Source of the DNA: Clostridia bacterium
GTDB taxonomy: Bacteria; Bacillota; Clostridia; TANB77; CAG-508
Assembly: GCA_017469445.1 (NCBI GenBank)
Contig: JAFUGK010000007.1
Location: 47,058-111,057, forward strand
Reading direction: 5' to 3'
DNA length: 64,000 nt
Under the pieces are notes generated by a model. That model worked only from the letters and a program-made list of their open reading frames with translations. It was not told where the DNA came from and ran no database searches. Made by a program: the position numbers and the translations under genes. Positions within the stretch are counted from its first letter, which is position 1, and every line of letters starts with the position of its first letter. Of the stretch, positions 16,678 through 26,445 are shown one piece after another.

Positions 16678-17550
16678 ATGTATAAACTTATAGCAATAGA
16701 TTTGGACGGAACTTTGTTAAATTCAAAAGGAGAGCTGTCTGCAGAAAACAAAGAAGCCATAAGAAAAGCAAAAGAAAATGGAATGAAAATAGTAATTTGT
16801 TCTGGTAGAATTATGCCTTCAATAAAAAGCATATGCTTAAAAAATGGAATTGGAGATTATTTAATATCTGGAAATGGATCACAAATTTATGATGTCCAAA
16901 AGGATAAGATTATATTTGAAAATTGTATAAATAAAAAAATGGTTCTAGAAATAATCAAGTTTTGTGAAACAAATAGCGTATATTATAGCATATTTGCTGA
17001 AAACTCAATTATTACATCATCGCTTTCATATAATATTCTAGCATATAATAACGAAAATTTTAGAAAAAGTGAAGAAGATAAGACTAAAATAAATATAACC
17101 CCAAATATCTATGAATACATAAAAAATTATGAAGGAGATAAATTCATTAAAATCACAATATGTGATAGTAGTAAAACTATTTTGGATAAAGTGGCAAAAA
17201 AATTAGAAAAAATAAATGGAATTGATGTAATTAAATTTGCACATATGTCAACAAAGACAATACAAAATGGAAACGAAAATTTTGGAATTCAGTACTACTA
17301 TGTAGAAATAATTAACAAAAATGCAAATAAGTGGGAAGCTACAAGGCATTTAGCAAATGAATTACAAATAGATAGCAAGGAAATGGTAAGCTTTGGAGAC
17401 AATATTAATGATATAGAAATAATTAAAAATTCCGGACTTGGAATTGCTATGGAAAATGCCTCTGATTTAGTTAAAAGTGTTGCAAATGAAATAACTTTAA
17501 AAAATGATGAAAATGGTGTGGCTGAAGGAATATACAGAATACTGAGATGA
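16678..17550 (+). CDS. Cof-type HAD-IIB phosphatase
   Basis: AGTAGGAAATA at 16664 precedes the ATG. The 290-residue protein starts with the HAD motif I IDLDGTLLN, has motif II SGR at about residue 41, a cap domain (about 85-190), motif III Lys near 215 and motif IV FGDNINDIEI (about 238). This is the Cof/YidA subgroup, which dephosphorylates sugar phosphates, FMN or pyridoxal phosphate; the substrate cannot be read from sequence. It stands alone between the SASP terminator and the pilus operon. Confidence 0.9.
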   Translation: MYKLIAIDLDGTLLNSKGELSAENKEAIRKAKENGMKIVICSGRIMPSIKSICLKNGIGDYLISGNGSQIYDVQKDKIIFENCINKKMVLEIIKFCETNSVYYSIFAENSIITSSLSYNILAYNNENFRKSEEDKTKINITPNIYEYIKNYEGDKFIKITICDSSKTILDKVAKKLEKINGIDVIKFAHMSTKTIQNGNENFGIQYYYVEIINKNANKWEATRHLANELQIDSKEMVSFGDNINDIEIIKNSGLGIAMENASDLVKSVANEITLKNDENGVAEGIYRILR

Positions 17551-17618
17551 ATTGAAAAATCTAAAAAGTGAACTTATATTACACGAATATTACATTTGTA
17601 TGACATTTGTAATATTTG

Positions 17619-17647
17619 TTGTTTATATAAAAAAATTGTTGTATAAT
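17619..17647 (+). promoter_or_regulatory. Possible promoter of the Tad-like pilus operon
   Basis: TTGTTT (17619-17624), 17-nt spacer, TATAAT (17642-17647). The -10 is perfect and the -35 weak. It lies 55 nt before the first pilus gene. Confidence 0.45.
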
Positions 17648-17701
17648 TAAATAAAAAATTGTTATTTATCGAAAAAGATAAAGACTAAGGAGGAATATAA
17701 A

Positions 17702-18583
17702 ATGGCGGTTAACCCAATGCAAAGAAAAGCAAGACAATCTTTTTTACTAGGAATGCTACTAATGTTAGTAATAGCAGGTATAGTGGTAGGAATATTAATT
17801 ATGCAAATAATGCAATTTAAACAGGCAGAAGAACAAACAAAATTGGCATCAAGAACAGTACTTGTTTTGAAAAAGGATATACAATCTGGAAATGAAATTT
17901 CAGCAGGAGATTATGAAAGCAAAAGTATTGTAACAAATATGGAATCTAAAGATGTTCCAATAGATGTTGTAGGTAAAATGGCAAAAATAGAACTAAAAAA
18001 AGGAACAATATTAACGAGTTCTATGTTAATGGATTCTAATGAAAGCTTGGAAGCATCTCAAAGAGTAGAAGAATTTAATATGATTACATTGCCAACAGAT
18101 TTGGTAACTGGAGATTATATTGATATAAGATTTGTACTACCTAATGGACAAGATTATATTGTGATTTCTAAGAAAAGAATACTTAAATCAAGCGAAAATA
18201 CAATATTTGTTAAATTATCAGAAGCTGAAATTCTTACAATGAGCAATGCCATAGTTGAAGCATATATAACAGAAGGAAGCATGCTTAGAGCAATTAAATA
18301 TGTTGATCCAGGAATACAAGAGGCATCAACACCTACATATGTTGCAAGTGCTGATGTAATAGAATTAATAGATAAAGATTCAAACATAGAAGCTACTGCG
18401 AAAAATGCATTATATGAAAGATATAATAGAACATCTAGCCTAAGAACACAAATTAATAATGCTTTAGCACCAAATATGGATGATGCTTCAGGAAGAGTAG
18501 CAGATGGATTTAGTACACAGATAACAAAATCACAAGCTGAAAGAAATAGATATATAGAAAACCTTGGTCAAGTTGATTATTAA
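17702..18583 (+). CDS. CpaB/RcpC-like SAF-domain pilus assembly protein
   Basis: AAGGAGGAATAT at 17688 precedes the ATG. The 293-residue protein has one N-terminal membrane helix (about 15-40) and an extracytoplasmic SAF-type beta-clip domain (about 50-135: VLVLKKDIQSGNEISAGDY, then MAKIELKKGTILTSSML). CpaB/RcpC proteins of Tad/Flp systems have this architecture and are thought to gate or stabilise the secretion channel. It opens an approximately 12-kb operon on one strand. In a cell without an outer membrane the role is probably at the wall. No frame break. Confidence 0.72.
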   Translation: MAVNPMQRKARQSFLLGMLLMLVIAGIVVGILIMQIMQFKQAEEQTKLASRTVLVLKKDIQSGNEISAGDYESKSIVTNMESKDVPIDVVGKMAKIELKKGTILTSSMLMDSNESLEASQRVEEFNMITLPTDLVTGDYIDIRFVLPNGQDYIVISKKRILKSSENTIFVKLSEAEILTMSNAIVEAYITEGSMLRAIKYVDPGIQEASTPTYVASADVIELIDKDSNIEATAKNALYERYNRTSSLRTQINNALAPNMDDASGRVADGFSTQITKSQAERNRYIENLGQVDY

Positions 18584-18599
18584 TACTTAGGAGGAAAAA

Positions 18600-19298
18600 A
18601 TGAAAAAAATAGCTTTAGTAGGAGCGTACGATAAAACGGATTTTATATTATACATAGGAAAAATATTAAGTATACTTGGAAAAAGCGTATTAGTAATAGA
18701 TACAACAATTACTCAAAAAGCTAAATATGTAGTTCCTGTAATTAATCCAACAAGAGCATACCTTACAGAATATGAAACTATAGATGTCGCAGTTGGGTTT
18801 AAGAGCATGGAAGATATGAAAGGCTATCTAGGATTACAGGATGAAGAAGAATTAAAATATGATTACGCTCTAATAGATGTGGATTCACCAGAAGAATATG
18901 AGGCATTTAAGATGAATGAGGCAGCTACAAGCTTTTTTGTGACATCATTTGATTTATATTCTTTAAAAAGAGGATTAGAAGTATTAAGTGGTCTTACAGA
19001 AAATGTGAAGATGACTAAAGTACTTTTCTCAAAAAACATGTTAAAAGCAGAAGACGAATATTTAGATTTTCTATCTAGCAATTATAAAGTGGAATGGGAA
19101 AAAGAAAAAATATTTCTTCCTTTTGAACAAGGAGATCAAAGTATAATAATAGAAAATCAAAGAGCAGCTAAAATAAAATTAAGAAATTTAAGTACGGCAT
19201 ATAAAGAGGGGATTGTATCTATGGTAACACATATTATGCCAGAAACTAGTTATTCAGAAGCAAAAAAAGCATTGAGAGTTGCGGAAAAAGGAGTGTAA
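18600..19298 (+). CDS. ParA/MinD-fold protein without a P-loop, pilus operon
   Basis: AGGAGGAAAA precedes the ATG, 16 nt after the CpaB-like gene. The 232-residue protein starts KKIALVGAYDKTDFILYIGKI, occupying the position of the ParA P-loop but lacking the GK-T signature, and continues with VLVIDTT and YALIDVDSP strands like MinD/ParA proteins. I read it as a degenerate member of the TadZ/CpaE family, which positions the pilus machine at the pole. Nucleotide binding is doubtful. It pairs with the following ATPase-like gene. Confidence 0.55.
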   Translation: MKKIALVGAYDKTDFILYIGKILSILGKSVLVIDTTITQKAKYVVPVINPTRAYLTEYETIDVAVGFKSMEDMKGYLGLQDEEELKYDYALIDVDSPEEYEAFKMNEAATSFFVTSFDLYSLKRGLEVLSGLTENVKMTKVLFSKNMLKAEDEYLDFLSSNYKVEWEKEKIFLPFEQGDQSIIIENQRAAKIKLRNLSTAYKEGIVSMVTHIMPETSYSEAKKALRVAEKGV

Positions 19299-19301
19299 TA
19301 A

Positions 19302-20144
19302 ATGGCAATTGTAACATTTTGGAGCAATGGAAAAGAAGAAACTGCAAAAACATTATCTATAGCAGCTATTGCTACTAATATGGCAATAGACCATAATTAT
19401 AGAATATTATTATTATCAACCAATTATAATGATGATACATTAGAAGGATGCTTTTGGGAAAAGGCAAAACCAAAAAAAGTGTTAACAGGACTTGAAATGC
19501 CTGGTGCAATTGTAGAATTTGACAATGGAATTGAGGGCTTGGCAAAAACAATAAAAAGCAATAAGGCAACTCCGGAATTAATAAGTAATTATACAAAAAT
19601 TGTGTTTAAAGACAGATTAGATGTCTTACTATCAATAAAGAGTAGTTCATATGATGAGTACCAAAGGCTAAGAGATATTTATCCTGAAATCTTAGATGCT
19701 GCTAATCAATATTATGATTTGGTATTTGTTGATGTAAACAAAGGATTAGATAGTGAATTTATTCGAGACATATTAAAAAAATCTGATTTAGTAATAACAA
19801 ATTTAACCCAAAGAATAAAAATAATTGATGATTTTATGGCAATAAGAGAAAAAGAAAAAATGTTCTTAAGAAAAAATAATATGATTTTAATTGGAAGATA
19901 TGATAGATTTTCAAAATATACAGCTAAAAATATTGCAAGATATATGAATTTAAAGGAAGAAATAAATGTAATACCATATTCAACACTTTTCTTTGAAGCT
20001 TGCAATGAAGGACAAGTTGCAGATTTCTTTTTAAGATATAGAACAGTTGATGAATCTGATAGAAATGCAGCTTTTATAAAAGAAGTAAAAAAAGTAACAG
20101 AAAGAATAGATTATAAGCTACAAGAGTTAAAAATGCAGATGTAA
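19302..20144 (+). CDS. TadZ/CpaE-like ParA-family protein, divergent Walker A
   Basis: GGAGTG at 19290 precedes the ATG at 19302, 3 nt after the previous stop. The 280-residue protein has a deviant Walker A, FWSNGKEETAKT, near residue 5, RILLLSTNYN in the place of the second ParA strand, and a YDLVFVDVNKGLDSEF Walker B-like strand near 145. The fold fits TadZ/CpaE localisation ATPases of Tad systems. The altered P-loop (Glu-Glu-Thr in place of Gly-Val-Gly) suggests weak or lost hydrolysis, as known for several TadZ proteins. Immediately upstream of tadA. Confidence 0.6.
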   Translation: MAIVTFWSNGKEETAKTLSIAAIATNMAIDHNYRILLLSTNYNDDTLEGCFWEKAKPKKVLTGLEMPGAIVEFDNGIEGLAKTIKSNKATPELISNYTKIVFKDRLDVLLSIKSSSYDEYQRLRDIYPEILDAANQYYDLVFVDVNKGLDSEFIRDILKKSDLVITNLTQRIKIIDDFMAIREKEKMFLRKNNMILIGRYDRFSKYTAKNIARYMNLKEEINVIPYSTLFFEACNEGQVADFFLRYRTVDESDRNAAFIKEVKKVTERIDYKLQELKMQM

Positions 20145-20170
20145 CTGAAATATAGGAAGGAGAAAGACCT

Positions 20171-22119
20171 ATGAGTGCTACTAATATAGTCCTAATGATA
20201 GGGGTATTAATACTTGGAATAGGAGCAGTTATTTATTTTTTGAAAAATAAAAAAGCAAAAGAAGCCGAAGAAGAAGGCGAAGTTGATGTAGATGATAAAA
20301 CATATACTATTGAAAAAATGATTGCTTTTGTTAAAAAAAGATTAGATGAAATCACAAAAATAAATTTATATGATATAGGACTATCAGAAGAAGAATTAAA
20401 AAGAAGAAAAGCAAAGAAATATGAATTAAAGAAAGCTTTAAAAGGTTGTACATATGGAGATGTTAACGATAAAAAGTATGTAAAAGAGTTAATATATGAT
20501 TTGCTTTCAAAAGAATATGGTGTAGATGAAACTAATATATCTAGAGCAATTCATTTTGATGTTCCATCACTTTTAACACCACAAGACAAATTTGATATAT
20601 TAATATATATGTACAAAAAAGAATTTGGATATGAAGCGTTAAGTGAGTTAATAAAAAAATATGATTTAGATTCTTTAAAATATATAGCTGGAGAAACAAA
20701 ACCATCATATGTAATAACAAATGATGAAATAAACCAAATATATGAACAAGAAAAATTAGTATTATCTTTTTCAGATAAATTAAATGTATTATGCCAAAGA
20801 ATATATCAACATTACAAAGGATTTAGTAGTATAGACGAAATAAGAGATATGAATATAGATGGTGTTTCAGGTGGTGTATCAGGTCTTCCTGAATCTTTCT
20901 TAAGCCAAGTTGCACAAGCAGATGGGGATTACTTAGATCAAATTATGGAGCACAAAGTACCACGTGCATGTGATAGTATTTGGATAATGTTCCATGGTAA
21001 ATCTATACGTTTAGCATTTTTATCATTTGGAACAGAAGCTGAATTAAAAAGAGTATGTCAAAATATATATAAATATAACAATCCAGGACAATTATCAGAT
21101 ACAAATGGATATAAGATAAATGAAATGAAAGATGGTTCCCGTGTTGTTGTTGTTAGACCAAGTATGTCTGAAACATGGGCATTCTTCGTAAGAAAATTCG
21201 ACGTTCAACGTGCTACGCTAGAACAAATAATTCGTTTCCCAGGAAAAGACGAAGCAATAGATTTATTAAAATATTTAGTAAAAGGTGCAAGAATTATATC
21301 ACTTACTGGTGAGCAAGGTTGCCGGAAAAACAACAATGCTTATGGCAATGATTGAAAATATATACGAAACAATGAACCTTCGTATCACTGAAACTGCATT
21401 CGAGTTGCACTTAAGAAAAATATATCCAACAAGAAACATATTGTCAATGCGTGAAACTGAAACAGTTTCTGGACAAGACTGTTTGGATGTTCAGAAAAAG
21501 ACAGATGGTTCTGTAAACATTATACGGAGAGGTTGCAACAGACCCCGTAGCATCTTGGATGATTCAATCTGCACAGGTTGCATCTAAGTTTACATTGTTT
21601 ACTCACCACGCTAAGACATTCCCAGATTTAGTTACAGCGCTTCGTAACTCAATGTTAAGAGCTGGAGTGTTCAAAGATGAAAAAACAGCAGAAGAACAGG
21701 TTGTGCAAGTATTAAACTTTGATATACACTTAGTAAAAGACTTTAGAGGTAGAAGATATATAGAAAGAGTTACAGAATGTATACCAGTTGAACAAAAAAA
21801 TGAATATACATTTGATCATAGACAAGAGAAAACATTAGAAGGAAAAATAGATAAATTCATGGATAATGCAACATATTACTTTACAAAATCAACAAACCGT
21901 GAATTATATAGATATCAAAACATATTAGAATACCACGATGGTACATATGTTTTAACAAATAAAATATCTGATAGAAATATAGCAGAAATGAGAAACAATA
22001 TGGATGAATCAGATCTAGAAGCTTTTGATAAATTTATCGAAGATAACTGGGGAGTAAAAATTCCAAGTATGTCAGATGAAAGAAAAAGTACAAGAGGTAG
22101 AAGACCAAAGGCAGAATAA
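20171..22119 (+). CDS. tadA: TadA/CpaF secretion ATPase, needs +1 frameshifts at 21323 and 21525
   Basis: AAGGAGAAAGAC at 20156 precedes the ATG. Frame 0 stops at 21355. Joining 20171-21322, 21324-21524 and 21526-22119 gives 648 residues. It has an N-terminal membrane helix (about 5-24), an N-domain (about 50-330) and the CpaF-type RecA core. The first join restores Walker A GEQGCGKTT (about 380-388). The second restores IIGEVATDPVASW and then QSAQVASKF and FTHHAKTFPDLV, the His-box region. TadA hexamers power pilin polymerisation at the inner face of the membrane. Two separate single-C insertions of the same kind, within 202 nt of each other, with every core motif kept on both sides, argue against decay. 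All other genes of the operon are intact. Confidence 0.85.
21323..21326 (+). other. Putative +1 recoding site CGG-A (tadA, Walker A)
   Basis: Codon 385 is CGG followed by A, with TGC in the P site. Skipping C21323 reads GGA, the Gly before the Walker A Lys (GCGKTT). Confidence 0.72.
21525..21528 (+). other. Putative +1 recoding site CGG-A (tadA, second)
   Basis: CGG followed by A, with ATA in the P site. Skipping C21525 reads GGA, the Gly of IIGEVATDP. Without it translation ends 21 codons later. Confidence 0.72.
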
Positions 22120-22146
22120 TACTAAGACAAGGAGGTAGCAAAACAC

Positions 22147-24225
22147 ATGGATGACATGATAAAATATTTGTTGATGGTTGTTTGTGGCTTATTAGTGTTA
22201 GTAGCAATTGCATATGCAATTATCTATAAGAAAAATAACACTAAAGAAATGAAACAACTACGACAATTAAGACAAGGAACCAAAGAGAAAACTTTCTCAA
22301 TGGAAATCATGTATCAAAAATTGTATTTAATATATATAAAAGTTCCATTCTTAAAACGTTATGTAATTAAGCTTAGAAGAAGATTGGAAATAATAAATAT
22401 AGAAGATGAATATTCTACAAGAAAGCAAACATCTAAAAGCATAACTAGAGCATTAGCAATTGCGTTACCTTTTACAGTTTTAGTTATAGTGTTTACTCAC
22501 GAAAATACATTACTTATGTCAATATTATTAATATTTGAATTATTCCTTATCGAAACAGTAATGGGAGGAATGGTAGATAAGATTGATAATAAATTATTAA
22601 AGCAGCAAATAGATTTTTTTGGCGAAATTAGACATGCTTATCATGAGTATAACATGGTAGAAGAAGCAATTTATCAAGTTGCACAGGATGATGAAGTAGA
22701 AATATCAAGACAAGCAGAAAAAATATATGAAATATTAATTTCAGATGATCCAGAATCTGAACTTGAAAAGTATTATGATGTTGCCCCAAATAGTTATTTA
22801 AAAGAATTTGCTGGAGTATCATACCTAACAAAAGAATTCGGAGATAGAAAAGTAGATAAAGCATCATTATATTTAAAAAACTTAAATAATATTACACAAG
22901 AAATGCAACTAGAAATATTAAAAAGAGATAAATTGGATTATGTATTCCAAAGCTTATCTGTAATTTCTGCAATACCAATATTGGGATTAGAGCCATTAAA
23001 AAGCTGGGCAGTAAGCAATTTCTCATTTACAGATTCATTTTATAGTGGAAAATGGGGAATGATTGCTCAAATAGTTATAATTATATTAACATTTGTATGT
23101 TATATATTAATTAGAAAAGTTAAAGATTCAGGAAGTAATTCAAATGTTGCAAAGAACTTTGAAAATCCAATACAAGCAAGATTATATAAAAATAAAATCA
23201 TAAAGAAGATAGTAGATTTATTTTTACCTAAATCTGGTTCAGCAGAGCATAGAAAAATGGTGCGCTTATTAAAAGAGTCAGCATCAAAAACAAAAATAGA
23301 GTGGTTATACTTAAACAGAATATTACTTGCAATAGGTGGCTTTATAATAACATTATTCTTGTGCTTTGAATTACATGCTATAACTATACATTATGTTTAT
23401 ACAGAACCAGTATCTGAAAATAATATTTTAGGTGAAATGTCTGAATATGATAAGAAAAAGGGAATGCAAAAAACAGAACAAGATAATAAAATATTAGAAA
23501 AATTAGCAAAAATGCAAGAAAAAGAAGTTACAAGATCTGTTGTGGAAAAACAAGTTAAATTTTCAGGATATTATGATGATGCAACAGAAGAACAACTAAA
23601 AACGGCTACAGATAGAATTATGCAAAAATATAAAACAGTGCATAGTGAACAATTACAATGGTTTGAATTGCTTCTTGCAATGATAGTTGCAGTAATATCT
23701 TATTTTGGGCCAATATTTATTTTACGTTTCCAAAAGCAAATGCGACAAATGGAAATGGAAGACGAAGTTATGCAGTTCCAAACTATTATATTAATGCTTA
23801 TGAAAATAGAGAGGGTTAATGTAGAAATTATACTAGAATGGCTAGAGAGATATTCTAATATATTTAGAGAACCAATTTCTAAATGTGTTAATAACTACGA
23901 AAGTGGTGCATGGGAAGCATTAGAAGAACTAAAGAACGAGTTAGTGTATATGCCATTAATAAGAATTGTGGAAAGCTTACAAGCAGCTGTTGAAAAAATA
24001 CCAATTGAAGATGCTTTTGATGAGCTAGACACAGAAAGGGCATATTACCAAGAAAAAAGAAAAGATGCAAACGAAAGATTAATTGCTAAAAAAGGAAGAA
24101 TAGGAAAAATAATAGGATTTGCTCCAATGATTGCATTATTTGTAGGATATTTAATTGTTCCACTTGTTGTAATAGGACTTCTAAACATGACAAACTCTTT
24201 CTCAACTATGGCAACAATGATGTAA
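22147..24225 (+). CDS. TadB/TadC-like pilus platform membrane protein (fused or double length)
   Basis: AAGGAGGTAGC at 22130 precedes the ATG. The 692-residue protein has about seven membrane helices (roughly 5-27, 100-140, 275-295, 300-320, 385-415, 505-530, 660-690) and two cytoplasmic GspF/TadC-type helical blocks. The second is clear at about 535-600 (EVMQFQTIILMLMKIERVNVEII). Normal Tad systems encode TadB and TadC as two proteins of about 300 residues, so this looks like a fusion or an expanded platform. It should bind the TadA ATPase. It follows tadA by 27 nt and precedes the pilin-like genes. Confidence 0.75.
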   Translation: MDDMIKYLLMVVCGLLVLVAIAYAIIYKKNNTKEMKQLRQLRQGTKEKTFSMEIMYQKLYLIYIKVPFLKRYVIKLRRRLEIINIEDEYSTRKQTSKSITRALAIALPFTVLVIVFTHENTLLMSILLIFELFLIETVMGGMVDKIDNKLLKQQIDFFGEIRHAYHEYNMVEEAIYQVAQDDEVEISRQAEKIYEILISDDPESELEKYYDVAPNSYLKEFAGVSYLTKEFGDRKVDKASLYLKNLNNITQEMQLEILKRDKLDYVFQSLSVISAIPILGLEPLKSWAVSNFSFTDSFYSGKWGMIAQIVIIILTFVCYILIRKVKDSGSNSNVAKNFENPIQARLYKNKIIKKIVDLFLPKSGSAEHRKMVRLLKESASKTKIEWLYLNRILLAIGGFIITLFLCFELHAITIHYVYTEPVSENNILGEMSEYDKKKGMQKTEQDNKILEKLAKMQEKEVTRSVVEKQVKFSGYYDDATEEQLKTATDRIMQKYKTVHSEQLQWFELLLAMIVAVISYFGPIFILRFQKQMRQMEMEDEVMQFQTIILMLMKIERVNVEIILEWLERYSNIFREPISKCVNNYESGAWEALEELKNELVYMPLIRIVESLQAAVEKIPIEDAFDELDTERAYYQEKRKDANERLIAKKGRIGKIIGFAPMIALFVGYLIVPLVVIGLLNMTNSFSTMATMM

Positions 24226-24237
24226 TAGGAGGTAAAC

Positions 24238-24897
24238 ATGGAAAATGCAACAAAAGCATTGACAATGGCAGGAGGAATACTAATTGCTATAATGGTTATA
24301 GCTCTAGTTTATTTGCTAGTTGATAATATTTCAAATTCAAGACAAACAGATAGAGAGTTAGAAAAAGCAAAGCAAGTAGCTGAATTTAATAAAGACTTTG
24401 AATCATATAACAAAAAATTACTACGTGGTACAGATTTAATTACTGTTATAAATAAAGCTATAGCAAATAATGAAAAATATTTAGATCAAGATAAAATATA
24501 TGATATAGATATACATTTCATGTTAAAAACGGCTGTATCTAGAGTAACAGTAACTATGAATGGCGAAAATAGAAAAACAGATTTGACAAAAACAAAGGAA
24601 GTTGTAGAATTTGCACCAAATACAATGTATAAATTAATTGATTATAAGCAAAATGATAGAATTAATGCCAAATTAAAAGATTTTATGTCATTAGGTGCAA
24701 AACAAAAGGATTCAGATGATGGAATATATACTGAATACATAGATGAGCATCATTTTACGAAAGTATATGATAATTTTAAAGTTTTTAAAAGAAAAATATT
24801 TAAATGTACAAAAATGGAATACAGTTCTGAGGGTAGAGTTAATTTAATGGTGTTTGAAGAGTTAGAAAAAATTGATGAAATGGAAGATTTTGTATAA
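24238..24897 (+). CDS. Pilin-like protein 1 of the Tad-like operon
   Basis: ATAGGAGGTAAAC ends just before the ATG. The 219-residue protein starts MENATKALTMAGGILIAIMV: a short charged start and one membrane helix (about 10-30), then a soluble domain. Very similar starts occur in the genes at 24918 and 25953, and a related one at 26446, so this is a paralogous set of pseudopilin- or TadE-like proteins. No Gly-Phe prepilin site is evident. The role as a minor pilin or tip component is inferred from context and topology. The C-terminal region ends in a beta-rich YSSEGRVNLMVFEEL segment shared with the neighbours. Confidence 0.62.
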   Translation: MENATKALTMAGGILIAIMVIALVYLLVDNISNSRQTDRELEKAKQVAEFNKDFESYNKKLLRGTDLITVINKAIANNEKYLDQDKIYDIDIHFMLKTAVSRVTVTMNGENRKTDLTKTKEVVEFAPNTMYKLIDYKQNDRINAKLKDFMSLGAKQKDSDDGIYTEYIDEHHFTKVYDNFKVFKRKIFKCTKMEYSSEGRVNLMVFEELEKIDEMEDFV

Positions 24898-24917
24898 GAT
24901 AATGAAAGGATAAGATT

Positions 24918-25397
24918 ATGGAAAATGCATCAAATGCTTTATTAATGGCGGCAGGAGTATTAGTAGGGATATTATTAGTTACTACAATTGTTGTTTCGTT
25001 TAGTGGTGCATCAGAACTTGCAAAAACATACGATTCTAGAATATTCCAAGATTCCTTGCAGGTTTTTAATAGTAATTTTGAAAAATATACAATGTCTAAT
25101 GTAAAATTACAGGACATAATGACACTTGCACATTTTGCAATAAATTTCAATACCAAAAACGAATTTGAAACAACAAATTCTGAATATATTCATGTAGAAT
25201 GTAACAAACAAAAGTTAGATGAAATGACAGAACAAGATTTAATAAAGTATATGACGACACTTGGAAATAATTTTAAATTAGACGCTGATGGAAAAAAAGA
25301 AGATGTAACAAAATATCAAGAATATAAATGTAAAACTATAGAGTATAATGAAACAACAGGATTAGTAAATAAAATAGTATTTGAAAAAGTAAAATAA
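24918..25397 (+). CDS. Pilin-like protein 2 of the Tad-like operon
   Basis: The ATG at 24918 follows GAAAGGATAAG. The 159-residue protein begins MENASNALLMAAGVLVGILL, a paralogue of the gene before it, with one membrane helix (about 8-28) and an extracytoplasmic domain of about 125 residues. The C-terminal strand pattern (YNETTGLVNKIVFEK) parallels YSSEGRVNLMVFEE of protein 1 and YHLKTGKVSEVYFE of protein 3, a shared final beta-hairpin. Function is inferred as a minor pilin. Confidence 0.6.
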   Translation: MENASNALLMAAGVLVGILLVTTIVVSFSGASELAKTYDSRIFQDSLQVFNSNFEKYTMSNVKLQDIMTLAHFAINFNTKNEFETTNSEYIHVECNKQKLDEMTEQDLIKYMTTLGNNFKLDADGKKEDVTKYQEYKCKTIEYNETTGLVNKIVFEKVK

Positions 25398-25450
25398 ATA
25401 TTGCAAAATTCGGCAAAAAATATTATAATAATTATTAGGAGTGTTTTTAA

Positions 25451-25885
25451 TTGAAAAAACAAACTATATTGATAATTATATTACTGATAGTAGTTATTTT
25501 AATAGTAGCTTTTTTAGTAGCACAAAATGTACAAAAATCAAGGATACTTGCAAATTATAATAACCAATATGAAGTTTGCAAAACTAAAAATGTGTATGGT
25601 ACAGATATTGCTACATTAATAAATATGGCTATTGATAATAACGAAAAAAATAATATACCAAAAGATGATAAGGATTATTATATTCCAGATGATGAAAATT
25701 CTGTAAAAATATATCTAAAATTGCAAGAAGAAGGGGAAAACTTTCCTATGGAGAGAATTTTTAAGTTAGGAATTATAGAATTTGTAAAAAATTTTAATTT
25801 GGAAACTTTTAAATGTACTAAAATTAATTATCACTTAAAAACTGGTAAAGTAAGCGAAGTATATTTTGAGTATATACAAAATTAG
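25451..25885 (+). CDS. Pilin-like protein 3 of the Tad-like operon
   Basis: The TTG start at 25451 follows TAGGAGTG. The 144-residue protein has a basic start (MKKQ), one membrane helix (about 4-25) and a soluble domain of about 115 residues. It lacks the MENA start but shares the GTDI-x-(A/T)-x-INMAI-type segment with protein 1 (GTDLITVINKAIANNEK versus GTDIATLINMAIDNNEK), so the two domains are homologous. This internal homology supports a family of minor pilins made by duplication. It precedes a further MENATKAL protein. Confidence 0.58.
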   Translation: MKKQTILIIILLIVVILIVAFLVAQNVQKSRILANYNNQYEVCKTKNVYGTDIATLINMAIDNNEKNNIPKDDKDYYIPDDENSVKIYLKLQEEGENFPMERIFKLGIIEFVKNFNLETFKCTKINYHLKTGKVSEVYFEYIQN

Positions 25886-25952
25886 TTATTAATGTTTTAG
25901 TTTAAAAACTAAAAATAAAATATATATTTAATTATTCTAAGGAGGAAATTTT

Positions 25953-26414
25953 ATGGAGAACGCAACAAAAGCTTTAATGATAGCAGGTGCAGTATTAATT
26001 GCTATAATGATAATAGGAGTAGGAATGATGATATTCAACAGTGGAAATAAGACAATAACAGATTCTATAGGTAAATTAAACCAAATAGAAATACAAACAT
26101 TCAATAGTGAATTTGATGGATATGAAGGAAATCAAAAAGGAACAGTTGTAAAAGAATTGCTTTCAAAAATAATTGCATTAAATGCTAGCAATGATGAAGT
26201 ACATGATGAAAAATTAGTACATGTTAAAGTATCTGGTAAAGGAATGACTGCAACAGGAGATACTTCAGCATCAGATACTACAAAAGCTGATACGACTTCA
26301 ACATACCTAACAAGCATTAGAACGCAAATTACAAATGGAAAGACATACAACATACAATTTGGATATACTGCAGGTTTAATAACAGAAATTACAATTGCAA
26401 GTAATGATAAATAA
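25953..26414 (+). CDS. Pilin-like protein 4 of the Tad-like operon
   Basis: AAGGAGGAAATTTT at 25940 precedes the ATG, the strongest ribosome site among these genes, so this may be the most abundant subunit. The 153-residue protein starts MENATKALMIAGAVLIAIMI with one membrane helix (about 8-30). A Thr/Ser/Asp-rich stretch (GDTSASDTTKADTTSTY, about 105-121) looks surface-exposed. The final hairpin YTAGLITEITIAS matches the last strands of its neighbours. It is the best candidate for the major pilin on strength of signal, an inference only. Confidence 0.6.
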   Translation: MENATKALMIAGAVLIAIMIIGVGMMIFNSGNKTITDSIGKLNQIEIQTFNSEFDGYEGNQKGTVVKELLSKIIALNASNDEVHDEKLVHVKVSGKGMTATGDTSASDTTKADTTSTYLTSIRTQITNGKTYNIQFGYTAGLITEITIASNDK

Positions 26415-26445
26415 GAATAAAGTGCATATAAAGGAATGATGTATA

